A stretch of DNA of 64,000 bases, taken from Sphingobium sp. (lineage in GTDB: Bacteria > Pseudomonadota > Alphaproteobacteria > Sphingomonadales > Sphingomonadaceae). Shown here piece by piece: positions 18,168-27,927 of the stretch. The notes under the pieces are model-generated. The model was not told the origin of the DNA and ran no database searches. It worked only from the letters and a program-made list of their open reading frames with translations. Every line of letters starts with the position of its first letter. Positions within the stretch are counted from its first letter, which is position 1. The translations under genes and the position numbers were made by a program. Where the stretch lies: positions 62,001 through 126,000 of the forward strand of contig SPEL01000008.1 in assembly GCA_009360885.1 (NCBI GenBank), written 5' to 3'.

Positions 18168-19610
18168 TCAGCCCTCGGATGCAAGCGGGATAAGCTTCCC
18201 CGGATTCAGTATGCCTGATGGGTCCATTGCGCTTTTGATGGCGCGCAGGGCGAACAGGCGGGCAGGGGAGGATAAACGGCCCAGTTCCGCACGCTTCATC
18301 TGGCCAATGCCATGCTCTGCGCTGATGGAGCCGCCTGCCGCCATCACCGCATCATGGACGAAGCGGCTGATTTCTTCGCCGGATTGGGCCAGCCATGCCG
18401 GGCCATCGCTGGTTCCTTTGGGTGCGCGGACGTGGAAATGCACATTGCCATCGCCTAAATGGCCGAAGGAGGAGGCGGTGGTGCCGGGAAAGCGCAGCTC
18501 TGCGGCTTTGGCGGTGTTCACCATATAATCGGGCATGGCTTCCACTGGTACGCTAATGTCGAATTGCAGGGCTGGCCCTTGTGCCCGCTCTGCCTCGGAC
18601 AGGGATTCGCGGATGCGCCAGAAAGCCTCCGCCTGCGCCTTGTTACTGGCGATAGTAGCGTCTATGGCGTGGCCCGCTTCCATAAAATCGGTAATGGCGG
18701 TGGCAATGGCCATCTCCGCTTCGCTGGCATCCCTAGCGTCGCTGATGTCGAATTCGATCAGCGCATGCCATGGCGCGGGCGTGTCTATGGGGGATCGCAG
18801 GCTGGGGATATGGGAGAGGACATGGCCTAGTCCGTCCCCTGCGATAACCTCAAACCCCTCGATGTTATTGCCGAAACGGGCCTGCAACTGACGCAGCAAA
18901 GTGAGGGCGTCATGGGGCCGTTCCACCCCGACCCATGCCGTTGCTGTCTGGCTGAGGGCCGGGACGAGGCGCAGGCTGGCCGCGGTTACCACGCCCAGCG
19001 TTCCTTCTGCGCCAATCAGTAAATGCTTGATGTCATAGCCGCGATTGTCTTTTTTGAGCGCCGCCAGACCATCGTAAATTTCACCATTGGGGAGGACTGC
19101 CTCCAGCCCCTCGACGAGGCCGCGCATCGTACCATGGCGCAATACCTGCGTGCCGCCTGCGTTGGTAGAAACCAGCCCCCCAATGGTTGCGGACCCTTTT
19201 GCGCCGAGGCTTAGGGGAAAACGCCGCCCTATGCCTTCTGCGGCTTCGTGCAGGGTAGAGAGAATGACGCCTGCCTCACACACGGCGCGATTATGGTCGG
19301 CGCTGAGTTCACGAATCGCATTCATGCGGCGCAGGGAGAGGATGAACGCCCGCCCATCGGCAGGGGGGGTCGCACCGCCCACCATAGATGTGTTACCACC
19401 CTGCGGCACCAATTGTACCTGATGATCCCGCGCCAAGGCGATGACGGCGGCGACCTCTTGCGTGCTGGCCGGGGCGAGGATGGCCGGAGTCGCACCATGC
19501 CAGCGGCCTCGCCAGTCGCTGACCCACGGGGCAATGTCTCCTTCATCGGTGATGACCCCTTTGGGGCCTAGGACATTGCGAAAGTGCGGAATAAAGTCAC
19601 GGCTGGTCAT
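18168..19610 (-). CDS. FAD-linked oxidase (D-2-hydroxyacid dehydrogenase type)
   Basis: A 480-aa flavoprotein of the GlcD / D-2-hydroxyglutarate dehydrogenase / D-lactate dehydrogenase class. The PCMH-type FAD domain is in the first half (VQLVPQGGNTSMVGGATP, GLVSTNAGGTQVLRHGTMR, DIKHLLIGAEGTLGVVT). The C-terminal oxidase domain has FGHLGDGNVHFHV and SAEHGIGQMKRAEL. Such enzymes oxidise D-2-hydroxyacids and pass electrons to quinone or an electron-transfer flavoprotein. The exact substrate cannot be read from the sequence, and no partner subunit (glcE/glcF) is nearby. Confidence 0.88.
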   Translation of the reverse strand: MTSRDFIPHFRNVLGPKGVITDEGDIAPWVSDWRGRWHGATPAILAPASTQEVAAVIALARDHQVQLVPQGGNTSMVGGATPPADGRAFILSLRRMNAIRELSADHNRAVCEAGVILSTLHEAAEGIGRRFPLSLGAKGSATIGGLVSTNAGGTQVLRHGTMRGLVEGLEAVLPNGEIYDGLAALKKDNRGYDIKHLLIGAEGTLGVVTAASLRLVPALSQTATAWVGVERPHDALTLLRQLQARFGNNIEGFEVIAGDGLGHVLSHIPSLRSPIDTPAPWHALIEFDISDARDASEAEMAIATAITDFMEAGHAIDATIASNKAQAEAFWRIRESLSEAERAQGPALQFDISVPVEAMPDYMVNTAKAAELRFPGTTASSFGHLGDGNVHFHVRAPKGTSDGPAWLAQSGEEISRFVHDAVMAAGGSISAEHGIGQMKRAELGRLSSPARLFALRAIKSAMDPSGILNPGKLIPLASEG

Positions 19611-19712
19611 AAAACAGGATATTGACCTAATTCACCTGTTGTTCAACCGTATAACTTTATGGGACCATGCAAACTTTGCGATGAATGACGCAAATAAGGG
19701 GTAATCGGGGCC

Positions 19713-20267
19713 TTGTTGTCGTTTCTGCTGTTGACTATCGTTTCTCCGCCGTCGGCACCCGTCCGGGTGATCCCTCTGGCGCGCCTTCCTTATACCGCTG
19801 ATGATGAAGGAGCGGAAGAAAGGCGAAATGTCATTGATGATGAGGATGACGGCAGCCGGGACTGGCTTCCTGCTGGCACCCGCCTTGCCCAGCGCGTGAT
19901 AGAGCAGCGCGTTATCATTCGTGTGCCGATGATGCGACCGGGCAGGGCCGTTCAGGAGGAGCGAGCCGAGGAGGACGCCCCGCGCAAAGTTGAATGGGAA
20001 GAGCGTAAGGGGCCCCGCTGTATTCAGCTCAGCCAGCTTCGTGCTGCTACCCTGACGACATCCAATGGGGTGGATATGATGCTGCGGGATGGCACCCGCC
20101 TGCGGGCGCATTTTAGCCGGGAATGCCGTCCGGAGGATTTATATTCCGGCTTTTATATCAGGCCAGACAAGGATGGTTCCTTTTGTGGCGGACGGGACAG
20201 GTTGCTTGCCCGTGGCGGAGCAAGTTGCCTCATAACCGATTTCCGGCGGCTTGTGCCGCAGCGATGA
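19713..20267 (+). CDS. Exported protein of unknown function
   Basis: A protein of about 184 aa with a short hydrophobic N-terminus (residues 1-15) that may be a signal peptide. A charged linker of Arg, Glu and Asp follows, and then a compact C-terminal part with three cysteines (GPRCIQL, SRECRPEDLYSGFYI, GSFCGGRDR) and RDGTRLRAHFS. The frame opens with TTG at 19713 behind a GGGG site. I do not recognise the family. The coding pattern looks genuine because the frame stays open to a stop just before the helicase gene. Confidence 0.6.
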   Translation: MLSFLLLTIVSPPSAPVRVIPLARLPYTADDEGAEERRNVIDDEDDGSRDWLPAGTRLAQRVIEQRVIIRVPMMRPGRAVQEERAEEDAPRKVEWEERKGPRCIQLSQLRAATLTTSNGVDMMLRDGTRLRAHFSRECRPEDLYSGFYIRPDKDGSFCGGRDRLLARGGASCLITDFRRLVPQR

Positions 20268-20391
20268 AGCCGCCGCACCGGGAATGAAGGTAACGGATTT
20301 TCTTGACAAAGCCCTGCTTTTTCCGCATTGGCCCGCGCATAGATGAAGGCGAGGGGATTGTCTCCTGCCTGCCATATTGCCGGACCGCTGG

Positions 20392-21843
20392 ATGATATTT
20401 GCCGACCTCGGCCTTTCCAATGAATTGTTAAAGGCCGTCGAAGAAGCCGGTTATAGTGAACCTACGCCCATTCAGGCGCAGGCTATTCCGCCTGTGCTGA
20501 TGATGAAGGATCTGATTGGCATTGCCCAGACCGGCACGGGGAAAACCGCCAGCTTCGTTTTGCCAATGATTGATATATTGGCACAGGGGCGCAGCCGCGC
20601 TCGTATGCCACGATCACTGATTCTGGAACCCACGCGGGAACTGGCTGCGCAGGTCGCCGAGAATTTTGAGAAATACGGCAAATATCACAAGCTCTCTATG
20701 GCGTTGCTGATTGGCGGCGTTTCGATGGGTGACCAGATCAAGGCGCTGGAAAAGGGTGTGGATGTGCTGATCGCCACGCCGGGCCGGTTGATGGATCTGT
20801 TTGAGCGCGGCAATATATTGCTGACCGGTTGCGGCCTTTTGGTGATTGATGAGGCGGACCGGATGCTCGATATGGGGTTCATCCCCGATATTGAGTCGAT
20901 TTGCACGAAACTGCCTGCTAATCGCCAGACATTGCTGTTTTCCGCGACTATGCCGCCGCCGATTAAGAAACTGGCGGATAAATTCCTGACCAACCCAAAA
21001 TCCATTGAAGTGGCGCGGCCTGCAACGGCTTCTTCCAATATCGCCCAATGGCTGGTGAAGGTCGATTCGCGTAAGAAGCGTGAGAAGCTGCGCCATCTGT
21101 TGAAGGCGGAAAATGTCACCAGCGCAGTGATTTTCTGCAACCGCAAATCGACCGTGCGTGAGCTCAATAAGAGCATGCAGCGTCATGGGTTCGCCAGCGG
21201 CGAGATTCATGGGGATATCGATCAGAGCGCCCGTATTGCGGAACTGGAACGGTTTCGTAAGGGTGAGGTGAATATATTGGTGGCGTCTGATGTTGCGGCC
21301 CGTGGCCTCGACATTAAGGGCGTGTCCCATGTGTTCAACTTTGATGCGCCGTGGCACCCGGATGATTATGTTCATCGTATTGGCCGCACGGGACGTGCAG
21401 GCGCCAAGGGCACTGCCTATACCTTCGTGACTAGCGATGATGGCGAAGCAATTGATAATATCCAGAAGCTGATTGGTACGAAGATCAATTGGCTGGATAT
21501 GGGGGCAGACGAAGCCCGTGCCGCTGGTGATACCGTTGCTGTTAGCGAGAAAGCCGTTAAGAAATCTCGTAATCGTAAGGGTGAAAAAGCGGGGGCCGAT
21601 AAAGATAAGGTCGCCAGTGACAATCCCGCGAAAAGCGATAGCGATGATATAGCTGGCAAAGAAAAGCGCGGTAAGGACCGGCGGGATACTCGTGAACGGA
21701 ACGATGACCGGCGTGAAGATGAACGCGGCCCCCGGCGTCACCCTGATGTTGATGGAACATTGGAAGACGGCGCGTGGAATGGCCCTGTTCCAGCCTTCCT
21801 GAGCGTCGGCTTTAATGCAGATAACGATGGTGAAGACGCGTAA
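20392..21843 (+). CDS. DEAD-box RNA helicase, RhlE-like
   Basis: ATP-dependent RNA helicase of 483 aa with the full motif set: Q motif (PTPIQAQAIP), AQTGTGKT, PTRELA, GG, TPGR, DEAD, SAT, then in the second domain FCNRKSTV, VASDVAARGLDIKGV and HRIGRTGR. After about residue 380 comes a lysine/arginine and Asp/Glu-rich tail typical of helicases that bind RNA or the degradosome. RhlE-type by overall organisation. The ATG at 20392 lacks a clear ribosome site and an in-phase TTG lies at 20377. Confidence 0.93.
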   Translation: MIFADLGLSNELLKAVEEAGYSEPTPIQAQAIPPVLMMKDLIGIAQTGTGKTASFVLPMIDILAQGRSRARMPRSLILEPTRELAAQVAENFEKYGKYHKLSMALLIGGVSMGDQIKALEKGVDVLIATPGRLMDLFERGNILLTGCGLLVIDEADRMLDMGFIPDIESICTKLPANRQTLLFSATMPPPIKKLADKFLTNPKSIEVARPATASSNIAQWLVKVDSRKKREKLRHLLKAENVTSAVIFCNRKSTVRELNKSMQRHGFASGEIHGDIDQSARIAELERFRKGEVNILVASDVAARGLDIKGVSHVFNFDAPWHPDDYVHRIGRTGRAGAKGTAYTFVTSDDGEAIDNIQKLIGTKINWLDMGADEARAAGDTVAVSEKAVKKSRNRKGEKAGADKDKVASDNPAKSDSDDIAGKEKRGKDRRDTRERNDDRREDERGPRRHPDVDGTLEDGAWNGPVPAFLSVGFNADNDGEDA

Positions 21844-21914
21844 TTCACATTGTTTTGAATGGTTGTAATTATGTGCCTGCCTATTTGAAGGGCGGCATTC
21901 ATCCGGTGCCCTTT

Positions 21915-21938
21915 GCGGATTACTGGTAGTGAATCCGC
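21915..21938. terminator. Possible bidirectional terminator hairpin
   Basis: Seven-bp perfect stem (21915-21921 with 21932-21938, GCGGATT) in the 284-base stretch between the convergent helicase and iron-island genes. There is no T tract, so termination is only suggested by position. I see nothing else in this stretch. Confidence 0.3.
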
Positions 21939-22127
21939 AGTGGAAGATGTTGCTCTGTTATGGGCAGCGTGCTTTTCCAGCGTGTCGCTCATTTTGGCGG
22001 TTTGTAATCGTGATGACGTACTGAACCGGGTGAGAGAGCGGTTCTCCCTTACGAAACATTGATATTATGGATTATTCGGTCATTGGCCGGATATATTCTT
22101 TGATTATCGATGTCGAAACCCGGACGC

Positions 22128-22571
22128 CTATTTCATTGCATTTAAATAAGAAGGGCGGCTTTTTTCGAGGAGGCCATCCTGATGCCTTTGGTTCATCATC
22201 TCCATTGGGGGCGGTGGTGGCAGATGTATTCCCATAGCGTTTAATGTGCCCGCGCAGTGGACGATGTTCAGCGTCAGCGCCATGTCGCTATGGAAAGAGC
22301 GCGTATAGCCCAACACGCGCTGGCTTTGTGCCAGCCAGCCCAGCAGACTGAGTTCATCCATGGAGAGATAAGGTGCGCCGGGCTTTTGAATGACCAGTCC
22401 GTTTTTAGCCGCAAGCCCCCTAAGGCGTGAGAATTGCGCGATATAGATGTCGGTTTCGCTATTGTCGTCCCCTCGCATCATCCGCACGACCCGTTGTTCA
22501 ACTCCGGAACGACGCCGAAGGACAAGGCGTGTGAAGCGTAGCCTGCCTGCCCTGATCTTCTCTTGTTTCAT
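22128..22571 (-). CDS. Unknown protein, last gene of the FecIR receptor operon
   Basis: A basic N-terminal protein of 147 aa that I do not recognise. It has a Lys/Arg-rich start (GRLRFTRLVLRRRSG), a helical middle (IYIAQFSRLRGLAAKNGLVI, SMDELSLLGWLAQSQRVLG) and a run of prolines (LPPPPPMEMM) near the end. There is no signal peptide or membrane helix. The ATG overlaps the stop of the methyltransferase gene (ATGA), so the two are translationally coupled and probably act together. An earlier ATG at 22601 is less likely. Confidence 0.6.
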   Translation of the reverse strand: MKQEKIRAGRLRFTRLVLRRRSGVEQRVVRMMRGDDNSETDIYIAQFSRLRGLAAKNGLVIQKPGAPYLSMDELSLLGWLAQSQRVLGYTRSFHSDMALTLNIVHCAGTLNAMGIHLPPPPPMEMMNQRHQDGLLEKSRPSYLNAMK

Positions 22572-23863
22572 GGGGCAGATCCTCCCAATGCTGTGCCACA
22601 TTCATCGACAATCTTCAGGGTGATGCCATTGTCGGTGAACCATTGCGCTAATGCGCTGGTCCTTGCATTTTCGGGGGTCATCAGGGCTTTTGCCGGATGC
22701 ACTATTTCTTGCGTCATCAGCAGTTGCAGGGTCTGGAGCAACAAGCCCGTCTGCCCGGCATATGCCGGAATCTGGGTCAACTCAGCGAAGGATTTTGGGC
22801 CTGTTGCAAGAGAATGTAGCAAGGGTGAGAGGATTTCCTCTGTCCCTTCAATGGTGCCTATCGGTGTTGAAAAGGAAACCGGGCCTTTTGTGGGGGCGTC
22901 AGGCATCAGGTGAAAGAGAATCTTATTGATCTGCTTAGCGAAAGACTGATCGGTGCAGGGGTGGGGTTCTTTCTGAAAAAGGTCCATCCTCTGGTGGCTG
23001 CCCCGCGCCATATCTTTGAGGGTTTCCGACAGTGGTGGAATTTGAGTCTGCCTGATTATCCCTTGCAAATTGCCGGGTATGGAAAGCGAAGGATCAAGAT
23101 TACCGAAAATATCTGCACTGCCCAGATAGCCCAAACCAGCTTCCCCAATCTGGCTGTGAACATCCACCGAATGTTGCGGGTTCCAGTGATCGGTCAGAAA
23201 TTCATGCGCGAGATGGGCCGGATTCTTTTGTTCCAGATTATCGAGATGCTTCAGCATGGCAGGCTGGTCATTGAATAATCCTCTGTTACTCAACTGTCGC
23301 AACAGCTTTAACCCCATTTGTACCCGCTGAGATGAAGAACCGGGAATGTGGTGGGAAAAGACATTCAGCACATTCTGAAATGCTGTTAGTTCTGTAGAAC
23401 CGGGATGGCACATATAATGGAGATAGAAGAGACCGCCCGGTTTCAGGCTGGCAGTGACATTAGCGAGCAGGGCGTTCTTATGGTCTGGCGCTATCCATGA
23501 CCACACGCCATGGGACGCCATGAAATCAAATTTTTTATGGTTGCTGCGGAGAAATTCAGCAAAATCAGCATGAATGAATTCGATATTTGCAAGTCCGCAG
23601 GATATCGCTGCAGTGCGGGCTATTTGCAGATGCTGCTCATTGAAATCTACGCCGATGAAATGGCCATTGGGGTGGCAGGCTGCTGAAACGAGGAGATTCG
23701 TGCTTAGGCCGCAGCCCAGTTCGCAGAAGGTGAAGTGGGAGGCCGTATCCGGCGCAGAAAATCCCTGAAAATGGGCGGTGGCTGATAGCCAGACCGGCTG
23801 CATTTCCTTATGAAAAAACGCAGGATAACTGACGTCCGTTGTATAGCCGTCAGTTCTGTTCAT
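22568..23863 (-). CDS. SAM-dependent methyltransferase with regulatory domain
   Basis: A 431-aa protein. The N-terminal half is a class I methyltransferase with motif I FCELGCGLSTN (near residue 46), the acidic IGVDFNEQHL strand end and FIHADFAEFL. The middle looks like the methyltransferase regulatory domain (MethyTransf_Reg) found in such proteins, and the C-terminal part (about 340-420) is helical and winged-helix-like. Its substrate is not known. It lies 64 bases downstream of the TonB receptor and is coupled to the next gene, which ties it to the same signalling and uptake unit. Confidence 0.82.
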   Translation of the reverse strand: MNRTDGYTTDVSYPAFFHKEMQPVWLSATAHFQGFSAPDTASHFTFCELGCGLSTNLLVSAACHPNGHFIGVDFNEQHLQIARTAAISCGLANIEFIHADFAEFLRSNHKKFDFMASHGVWSWIAPDHKNALLANVTASLKPGGLFYLHYMCHPGSTELTAFQNVLNVFSHHIPGSSSQRVQMGLKLLRQLSNRGLFNDQPAMLKHLDNLEQKNPAHLAHEFLTDHWNPQHSVDVHSQIGEAGLGYLGSADIFGNLDPSLSIPGNLQGIIRQTQIPPLSETLKDMARGSHQRMDLFQKEPHPCTDQSFAKQINKILFHLMPDAPTKGPVSFSTPIGTIEGTEEILSPLLHSLATGPKSFAELTQIPAYAGQTGLLLQTLQLLMTQEIVHPAKALMTPENARTSALAQWFTDNGITLKIVDECGTALGGSAP

Positions 23864-23927
23864 GGTCTTTCTTCCTTATGCTGTGCGGCCCGGTAAAGTC
23901 AGCTTCACCGGGCCACTTATGTTAGGG

Positions 23928-26288
23928 TCAGAAAGTGACGTTTAATGACGTGCTGAAGCGGCGGCCATCCAGAACATAGGAAAAACCGTCTTCAGGCGTT
24001 ACCTTTTTGTTGGTGAGGTTATAGATGCCCAGATTTATCCTGACGTTCCTCTTGGCCTTATAAACGAAACCAGCATTATAGAAGGTGTAGGGCGGGTATC
24101 GGAAGTCATTCGTTCCTGATCCGCTGGAATTTGTGGTACGGCCAGATGTCTTACCACGATAGTTTAACTGCCCCCACAGCTTCCACGCATCACTAGCATC
24201 CCAATCCAGCGACGCATTGAACATATGTTCGGGTATGTCGTTGAGGGGTTTCCCCTTATTGGCACCGGATGTTTGTTCGGTTTCTGAATAGGTATAGCTG
24301 TGGCGATAGCGCAAGGTATCGATTATTTTCCAATCGACCGTCCATTCAACGCCCTGCAACTGTGCCGAATCGACATTTTCATAGGTCGTATAACCGAATT
24401 GATGCGCGGGGTATGTGACGCCACCATATTGGCATACGACATTTTGTGCGCAGATGCGGCCAGTGCGCAGCAGCTTATCCTCAAAATCGCTTCTATATGC
24501 GGTCAGACTGCTGGAGATGCCTGCCTCGCGGTTAACATAGCTGGCGCCCAGTTCATAGTTTACGGTTTTTTCCGGCTTCAGATCGGGGTTGCCGATGATA
24601 ACGCCGCCCATTGATGTGCTGCCGAAATCCGTCGCGGCGGAGCGCAGGCTGGGCACTTTATAGCCCGTTGTTACACCGCCCTTAAGGGTCAGGTTATCCG
24701 TTGCGGTATAGACGGCATAGGCCTTCGGGCTAAAACGAGTGCCGAAATTCTCGCTGTGATCGACGCGCCCGCTGAGCAACAGGGAAAGATCGTCGATGAC
24801 TTCCCAATTATCCTCAAGGAAAGCCGCATATTGCTTGCGATCCATTGTGACGACATCGGTTGGCACAACAAAACCGGGAAGGTTCAGGCCATTGGTGGCA
24901 CCATCCTCTAGCTTTTCATGGAAATAATTGAAGCCGCCCACGATTTTGTGACGAGACAGGGACAAGGCTGCCTGCGTATTGGCCACTAGCGTATCAAACG
25001 AAATGCCATATCCTGTCGTCGCGTTAATGCGCGTCGGGTTGGATGACGTGTCATAGTTGATGTAGCTGTTCCAGATCAGCTTGCCATAATTACCCTCGTG
25101 GGTGAGGAAGTAATTATCGCGCAGGGATTTAGAATAGCTGGCCGCCGCTGTTGCAGCCAGACTTTTCCCCGGTGTGGCGGTGCGTTCCTGTACGGTATGC
25201 CCGGCCCCTGCTGTAAATGTGTTCGCATCATCTAAGCGGAGGCTCAGCTTGGCACCAACGTTCCGGCGCTTAAACTCAGGGTCGGAAGCTGCGCTATCGC
25301 CCCCGCCAACGAAGTCAGCCTCATCCTGATAGCGCATCCCACCGGTAAGCTGGAGCGACAAACGATCCTTCAGGATAGGAATGTTGAGTGCAAGGCTGGC
25401 GTTGATGCCATCATTGGTCACGTCATTGCCGGGGCCAGCCTTTATATATTCCGTCGTAAAGCTACCACCAAAGTCGTTCATGACCTTTTTGGTGATGATG
25501 TTGATAACGCCGCCAATGGCGTCAGAGCCGTAAAGCGATGATGCAGGGCCGCGGATAACCTCAATACGGTCGATGGATTCCAGCGGAGGCAAGAAATTGA
25601 TCGGGGTGCCCGCCTGTCCGCCGTTCAGACCAAAGGCCTGGTTATCCTGTACTCGTTTGCCGTCAATCAGGAACAGCGTGTAATCGGCGCTCATCCCGCG
25701 CATCATGATGGATTGTTCGACACCGCCACCCTGAATATGGACCCCCGGCACGTTCATCAGAACGTCGGTCACATCAGTAAAGGAACGCTGTTTGATTTCG
25801 TCCGCCGTGATGACAGAGATGGAGGCTGGGGCGTTCTGGATATTCAGCGCATAGCCGGTTGCCGTGACAACGATGTCCGGGTCGGCAAGGACGCTTTCCC
25901 TTGACTGTTCACGCGGTGGCGGCCCCCGCCGCCCACGATCAGCCCGCAGGGAACCAGCCAGAGCGGTAACCCGAAAACCTCCTTTGCCGTCCGGGGAAGC
26001 GGTCAGGCCGCTGCCGTCTAGCAAGGTCTTCAGGGCCTGTTCTGGTGTATAATTGCCGTTTAGTCCCGCTGTGCGTTTGCCGCGAACCTGCGTGGAATCA
26101 ACAGCAATCATGATGCCTGCCTGACGCCCGAGCCGGGCAATGGCGGAACCGAGTGAACCAGCAGATATATCAAATGTGCGTGTGGCGGATGCCTGTGTCT
26201 GGGCATGGCCCGCCCCGGTTGTGCCAGCAGCGGCAGTGAACGCAATCGCTGCTGCCCCCCATAGCATATGCTTGTGAATTATACGCAT
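23928..26288 (-). CDS. TonB-dependent receptor with STN signalling domain
   Basis: Outer-membrane receptor of about 786 aa. A signal peptide (residues 8-30) is followed by an STN/secretin-TonB N-terminal domain (about 37-115: FDISAGSLGSAIARLGRQAG...), which in FecA-type transducers touches the FecR anti-sigma factor. The plug starts near DIVVTATGY and carries VIRGPASSLYGSDAIGGVINIITKK; the barrel ends in an aromatic residue (SLNVTF). The ligand is unknown; iron complexes are the best guess from the neighbours. I start at 26288, which has a TTGGGGGC site, rather than at the ATG at 26318, which has none. Confidence 0.92.
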   Translation of the reverse strand: MRIIHKHMLWGAAAIAFTAAAGTTGAGHAQTQASATRTFDISAGSLGSAIARLGRQAGIMIAVDSTQVRGKRTAGLNGNYTPEQALKTLLDGSGLTASPDGKGGFRVTALAGSLRADRGRRGPPPREQSRESVLADPDIVVTATGYALNIQNAPASISVITADEIKQRSFTDVTDVLMNVPGVHIQGGGVEQSIMMRGMSADYTLFLIDGKRVQDNQAFGLNGGQAGTPINFLPPLESIDRIEVIRGPASSLYGSDAIGGVINIITKKVMNDFGGSFTTEYIKAGPGNDVTNDGINASLALNIPILKDRLSLQLTGGMRYQDEADFVGGGDSAASDPEFKRRNVGAKLSLRLDDANTFTAGAGHTVQERTATPGKSLAATAAASYSKSLRDNYFLTHEGNYGKLIWNSYINYDTSSNPTRINATTGYGISFDTLVANTQAALSLSRHKIVGGFNYFHEKLEDGATNGLNLPGFVVPTDVVTMDRKQYAAFLEDNWEVIDDLSLLLSGRVDHSENFGTRFSPKAYAVYTATDNLTLKGGVTTGYKVPSLRSAATDFGSTSMGGVIIGNPDLKPEKTVNYELGASYVNREAGISSSLTAYRSDFEDKLLRTGRICAQNVVCQYGGVTYPAHQFGYTTYENVDSAQLQGVEWTVDWKIIDTLRYRHSYTYSETEQTSGANKGKPLNDIPEHMFNASLDWDASDAWKLWGQLNYRGKTSGRTTNSSGSGTNDFRYPPYTFYNAGFVYKAKRNVRINLGIYNLTNKKVTPEDGFSYVLDGRRFSTSLNVTF

Positions 26289-26375
26289 TATAGCCCCCAA
26301 TAATTTCGGTTTCTGCATGGGGGACGGATGAGAATTTTAAACGGCTCATAAAAATTTGGGAAAATGAAAAAGAAT

Positions 26376-27344
26376 TTAGCGCCGCCGCGTGACGGTGATT
26401 TCGCCATCCTCATGATAGCGGACCATAATATCGGCGGTGCTGGCCATGCCATCCAGCGTCTGACCTGCATTGAGCAGCGGGAAGCTGCCTGTAACCCTTA
26501 TCCCGCGTAACGACGCGGCGTTAAAACGGATCGGACGTTTACGATAACGATTGAGTTGGTTAATTATTTCGACGACTTCTGTGTCGTCGGCTTCCAGCCA
26601 TTCATTCGCTCCAATGCCCCCTGCGGTGCCTATCGACATTCCGGAGGAAATCTTTGTGCTTGTGATGCCCGCCTGCTGCCCCGCCGCCAGAATAGTGCAT
26701 CCATTCGGCATGGCTGGTTTCTCTGGGCATATCCGAACGCGGGATTCGATGACGGCAACCTGAGTATGATCTGCTTCGCGCCGAACAATGAAGCTGGTGC
26801 CAAGTGCAGTCGCGCTGCCATGCTGTGTCTTGATGATGAAGGGCAGGGGCTGGTCGCTATCAACTTTTGCCAATATCTGGCCGCGTATCAGGCGTATTTC
26901 TCGCTTTTTGCCGTTCATATAGACATTCAGGGCGGCATCAGAGCCTATCATTATCTCGCTGCCATCGTTCAGCACGACAGTGCGGATATGTCCTGATTTT
27001 GTCTGGTAATCGGGGAAAAGATCATGGACATAATTGCTTTGTATTGCTGCCCAGCCCGCAAAAGCGACAAAGGCGATGCTCAATATTGTCCCTATGCTTT
27101 GGTTCCGTCGCCGTTTCAGTACTTGCCGCAGCGCGTCTCGTTCAAATTTGTCGGTTTCTGTGACGCGTTTATCAAAGTCGCGCATGCGTTCAAGTGTGCG
27201 CAGGTGCAGGGGGTTGAGAGCGCACCATGCTTCAAATTCATTATATTGCTCATCCGTCATATCGCCGGAATCAAGCAAGGCCGCCCAATAAGCGGCCTGT
27301 TCAACCACATCCGATGTGGAATTTGGTGGCGAGCTTCGGGTCAC
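26376..27344 (-). CDS. FecR-family anti-sigma / sigma regulator
   Basis: A 322-aa single-span inner-membrane protein. The cytoplasmic N-terminus (about 1-78, AAYWAALLDSGDMT... then YNEFEAWCALNPLHL) is the sigma-binding DUF4880-type part. A membrane helix lies near 80-100, and the periplasmic FecR domain (about 115-215) and C-terminal part (SLRGIRVTGSF) would receive the signal from the receptor STN domain. It begins with GTG directly after the sigma-factor stop (TGAGTG), so translation is coupled. Confidence 0.9.
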   Translation of the reverse strand: MTRSSPPNSTSDVVEQAAYWAALLDSGDMTDEQYNEFEAWCALNPLHLRTLERMRDFDKRVTETDKFERDALRQVLKRRRNQSIGTILSIAFVAFAGWAAIQSNYVHDLFPDYQTKSGHIRTVVLNDGSEIMIGSDAALNVYMNGKKREIRLIRGQILAKVDSDQPLPFIIKTQHGSATALGTSFIVRREADHTQVAVIESRVRICPEKPAMPNGCTILAAGQQAGITSTKISSGMSIGTAGGIGANEWLEADDTEVVEIINQLNRYRKRPIRFNAASLRGIRVTGSFPLLNAGQTLDGMASTADIMVRYHEDGEITVTRRR

Positions 27345-27854
27345 TCAGTCGGCATAAGCTGCGGCATAGCATCGTGCATAAGCAAGCGCGATATGCCGCT
27401 TTACCGTGGCCAGAGAGATGTCGAGCTGCTGTGCGATTTGCTTATGTTCCAGCCCTTCGATGCGTCGAAGCAGAAAGGTTTTCCGGGCCTGAGCGGGAAG
27501 GGCATCCAATATCTGAAGAATGGCATTCAGCAATTGGCTTGCCTCGGTGATGCGTTCCGGGGTGATCGTTTCTGTGTCTGACTGGGCTACGGCCCATGCC
27601 GCGTTCAGGGCGCGCTTCACCTCTCTTGACCTTATATCGTCTATCAGCAAGCGTCGGGCAATGGTGGCAAGATAGCTTCGTGGGGAATCTGGTGCGACGG
27701 CCTGTGGTCGTGCCAACAACCGGCAAAAAGTGTCATGAGTGAGGTCGGCCGCGCGCTGCGGGCATTTTGTATGACGACGCAGCCAGTCGTTTAACCAGTG
27801 GGCATGAGATTCGTAGAGCAATTCAATGTTACGATTTGCCGTTACTGCATTCAC
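27345..27854 (-). CDS. ECF sigma factor, FecI type
   Basis: A 169-aa extracytoplasmic-function sigma factor with region 2 (about 10-75, including LTHDTFCRLLARPQ and SYLATIARRLLIDDIRSREV) and region 4 (about 105-160, LPAQARKTFLLRRIEGLEHKQIAQ... helix-turn-helix). This is the usual FecI layout. Its start is GTG at 27854 behind an AGGGGG site. First gene of the sigma-FecR-receptor-methyltransferase-unknown unit. A Fur-like palindrome lies about 75 bases upstream, which suggests iron control. Confidence 0.92.
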   Translation of the reverse strand: MNAVTANRNIELLYESHAHWLNDWLRRHTKCPQRAADLTHDTFCRLLARPQAVAPDSPRSYLATIARRLLIDDIRSREVKRALNAAWAVAQSDTETITPERITEASQLLNAILQILDALPAQARKTFLLRRIEGLEHKQIAQQLDISLATVKRHIALAYARCYAAAYAD

Positions 27855-27927
27855 TTCATGCCCCCTGATTACACCATTTGCGGCAATAGATGCGCCGCCG
27901 AATCCGCTACCATGTGAATAACGCTTA

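Noticed and set aside
20614-21741. Open minus-strand frame of about 375 codons across the helicase
   Set aside because: Antisense to a textbook DEAD-box gene with no credible start, ribosome site or domain.
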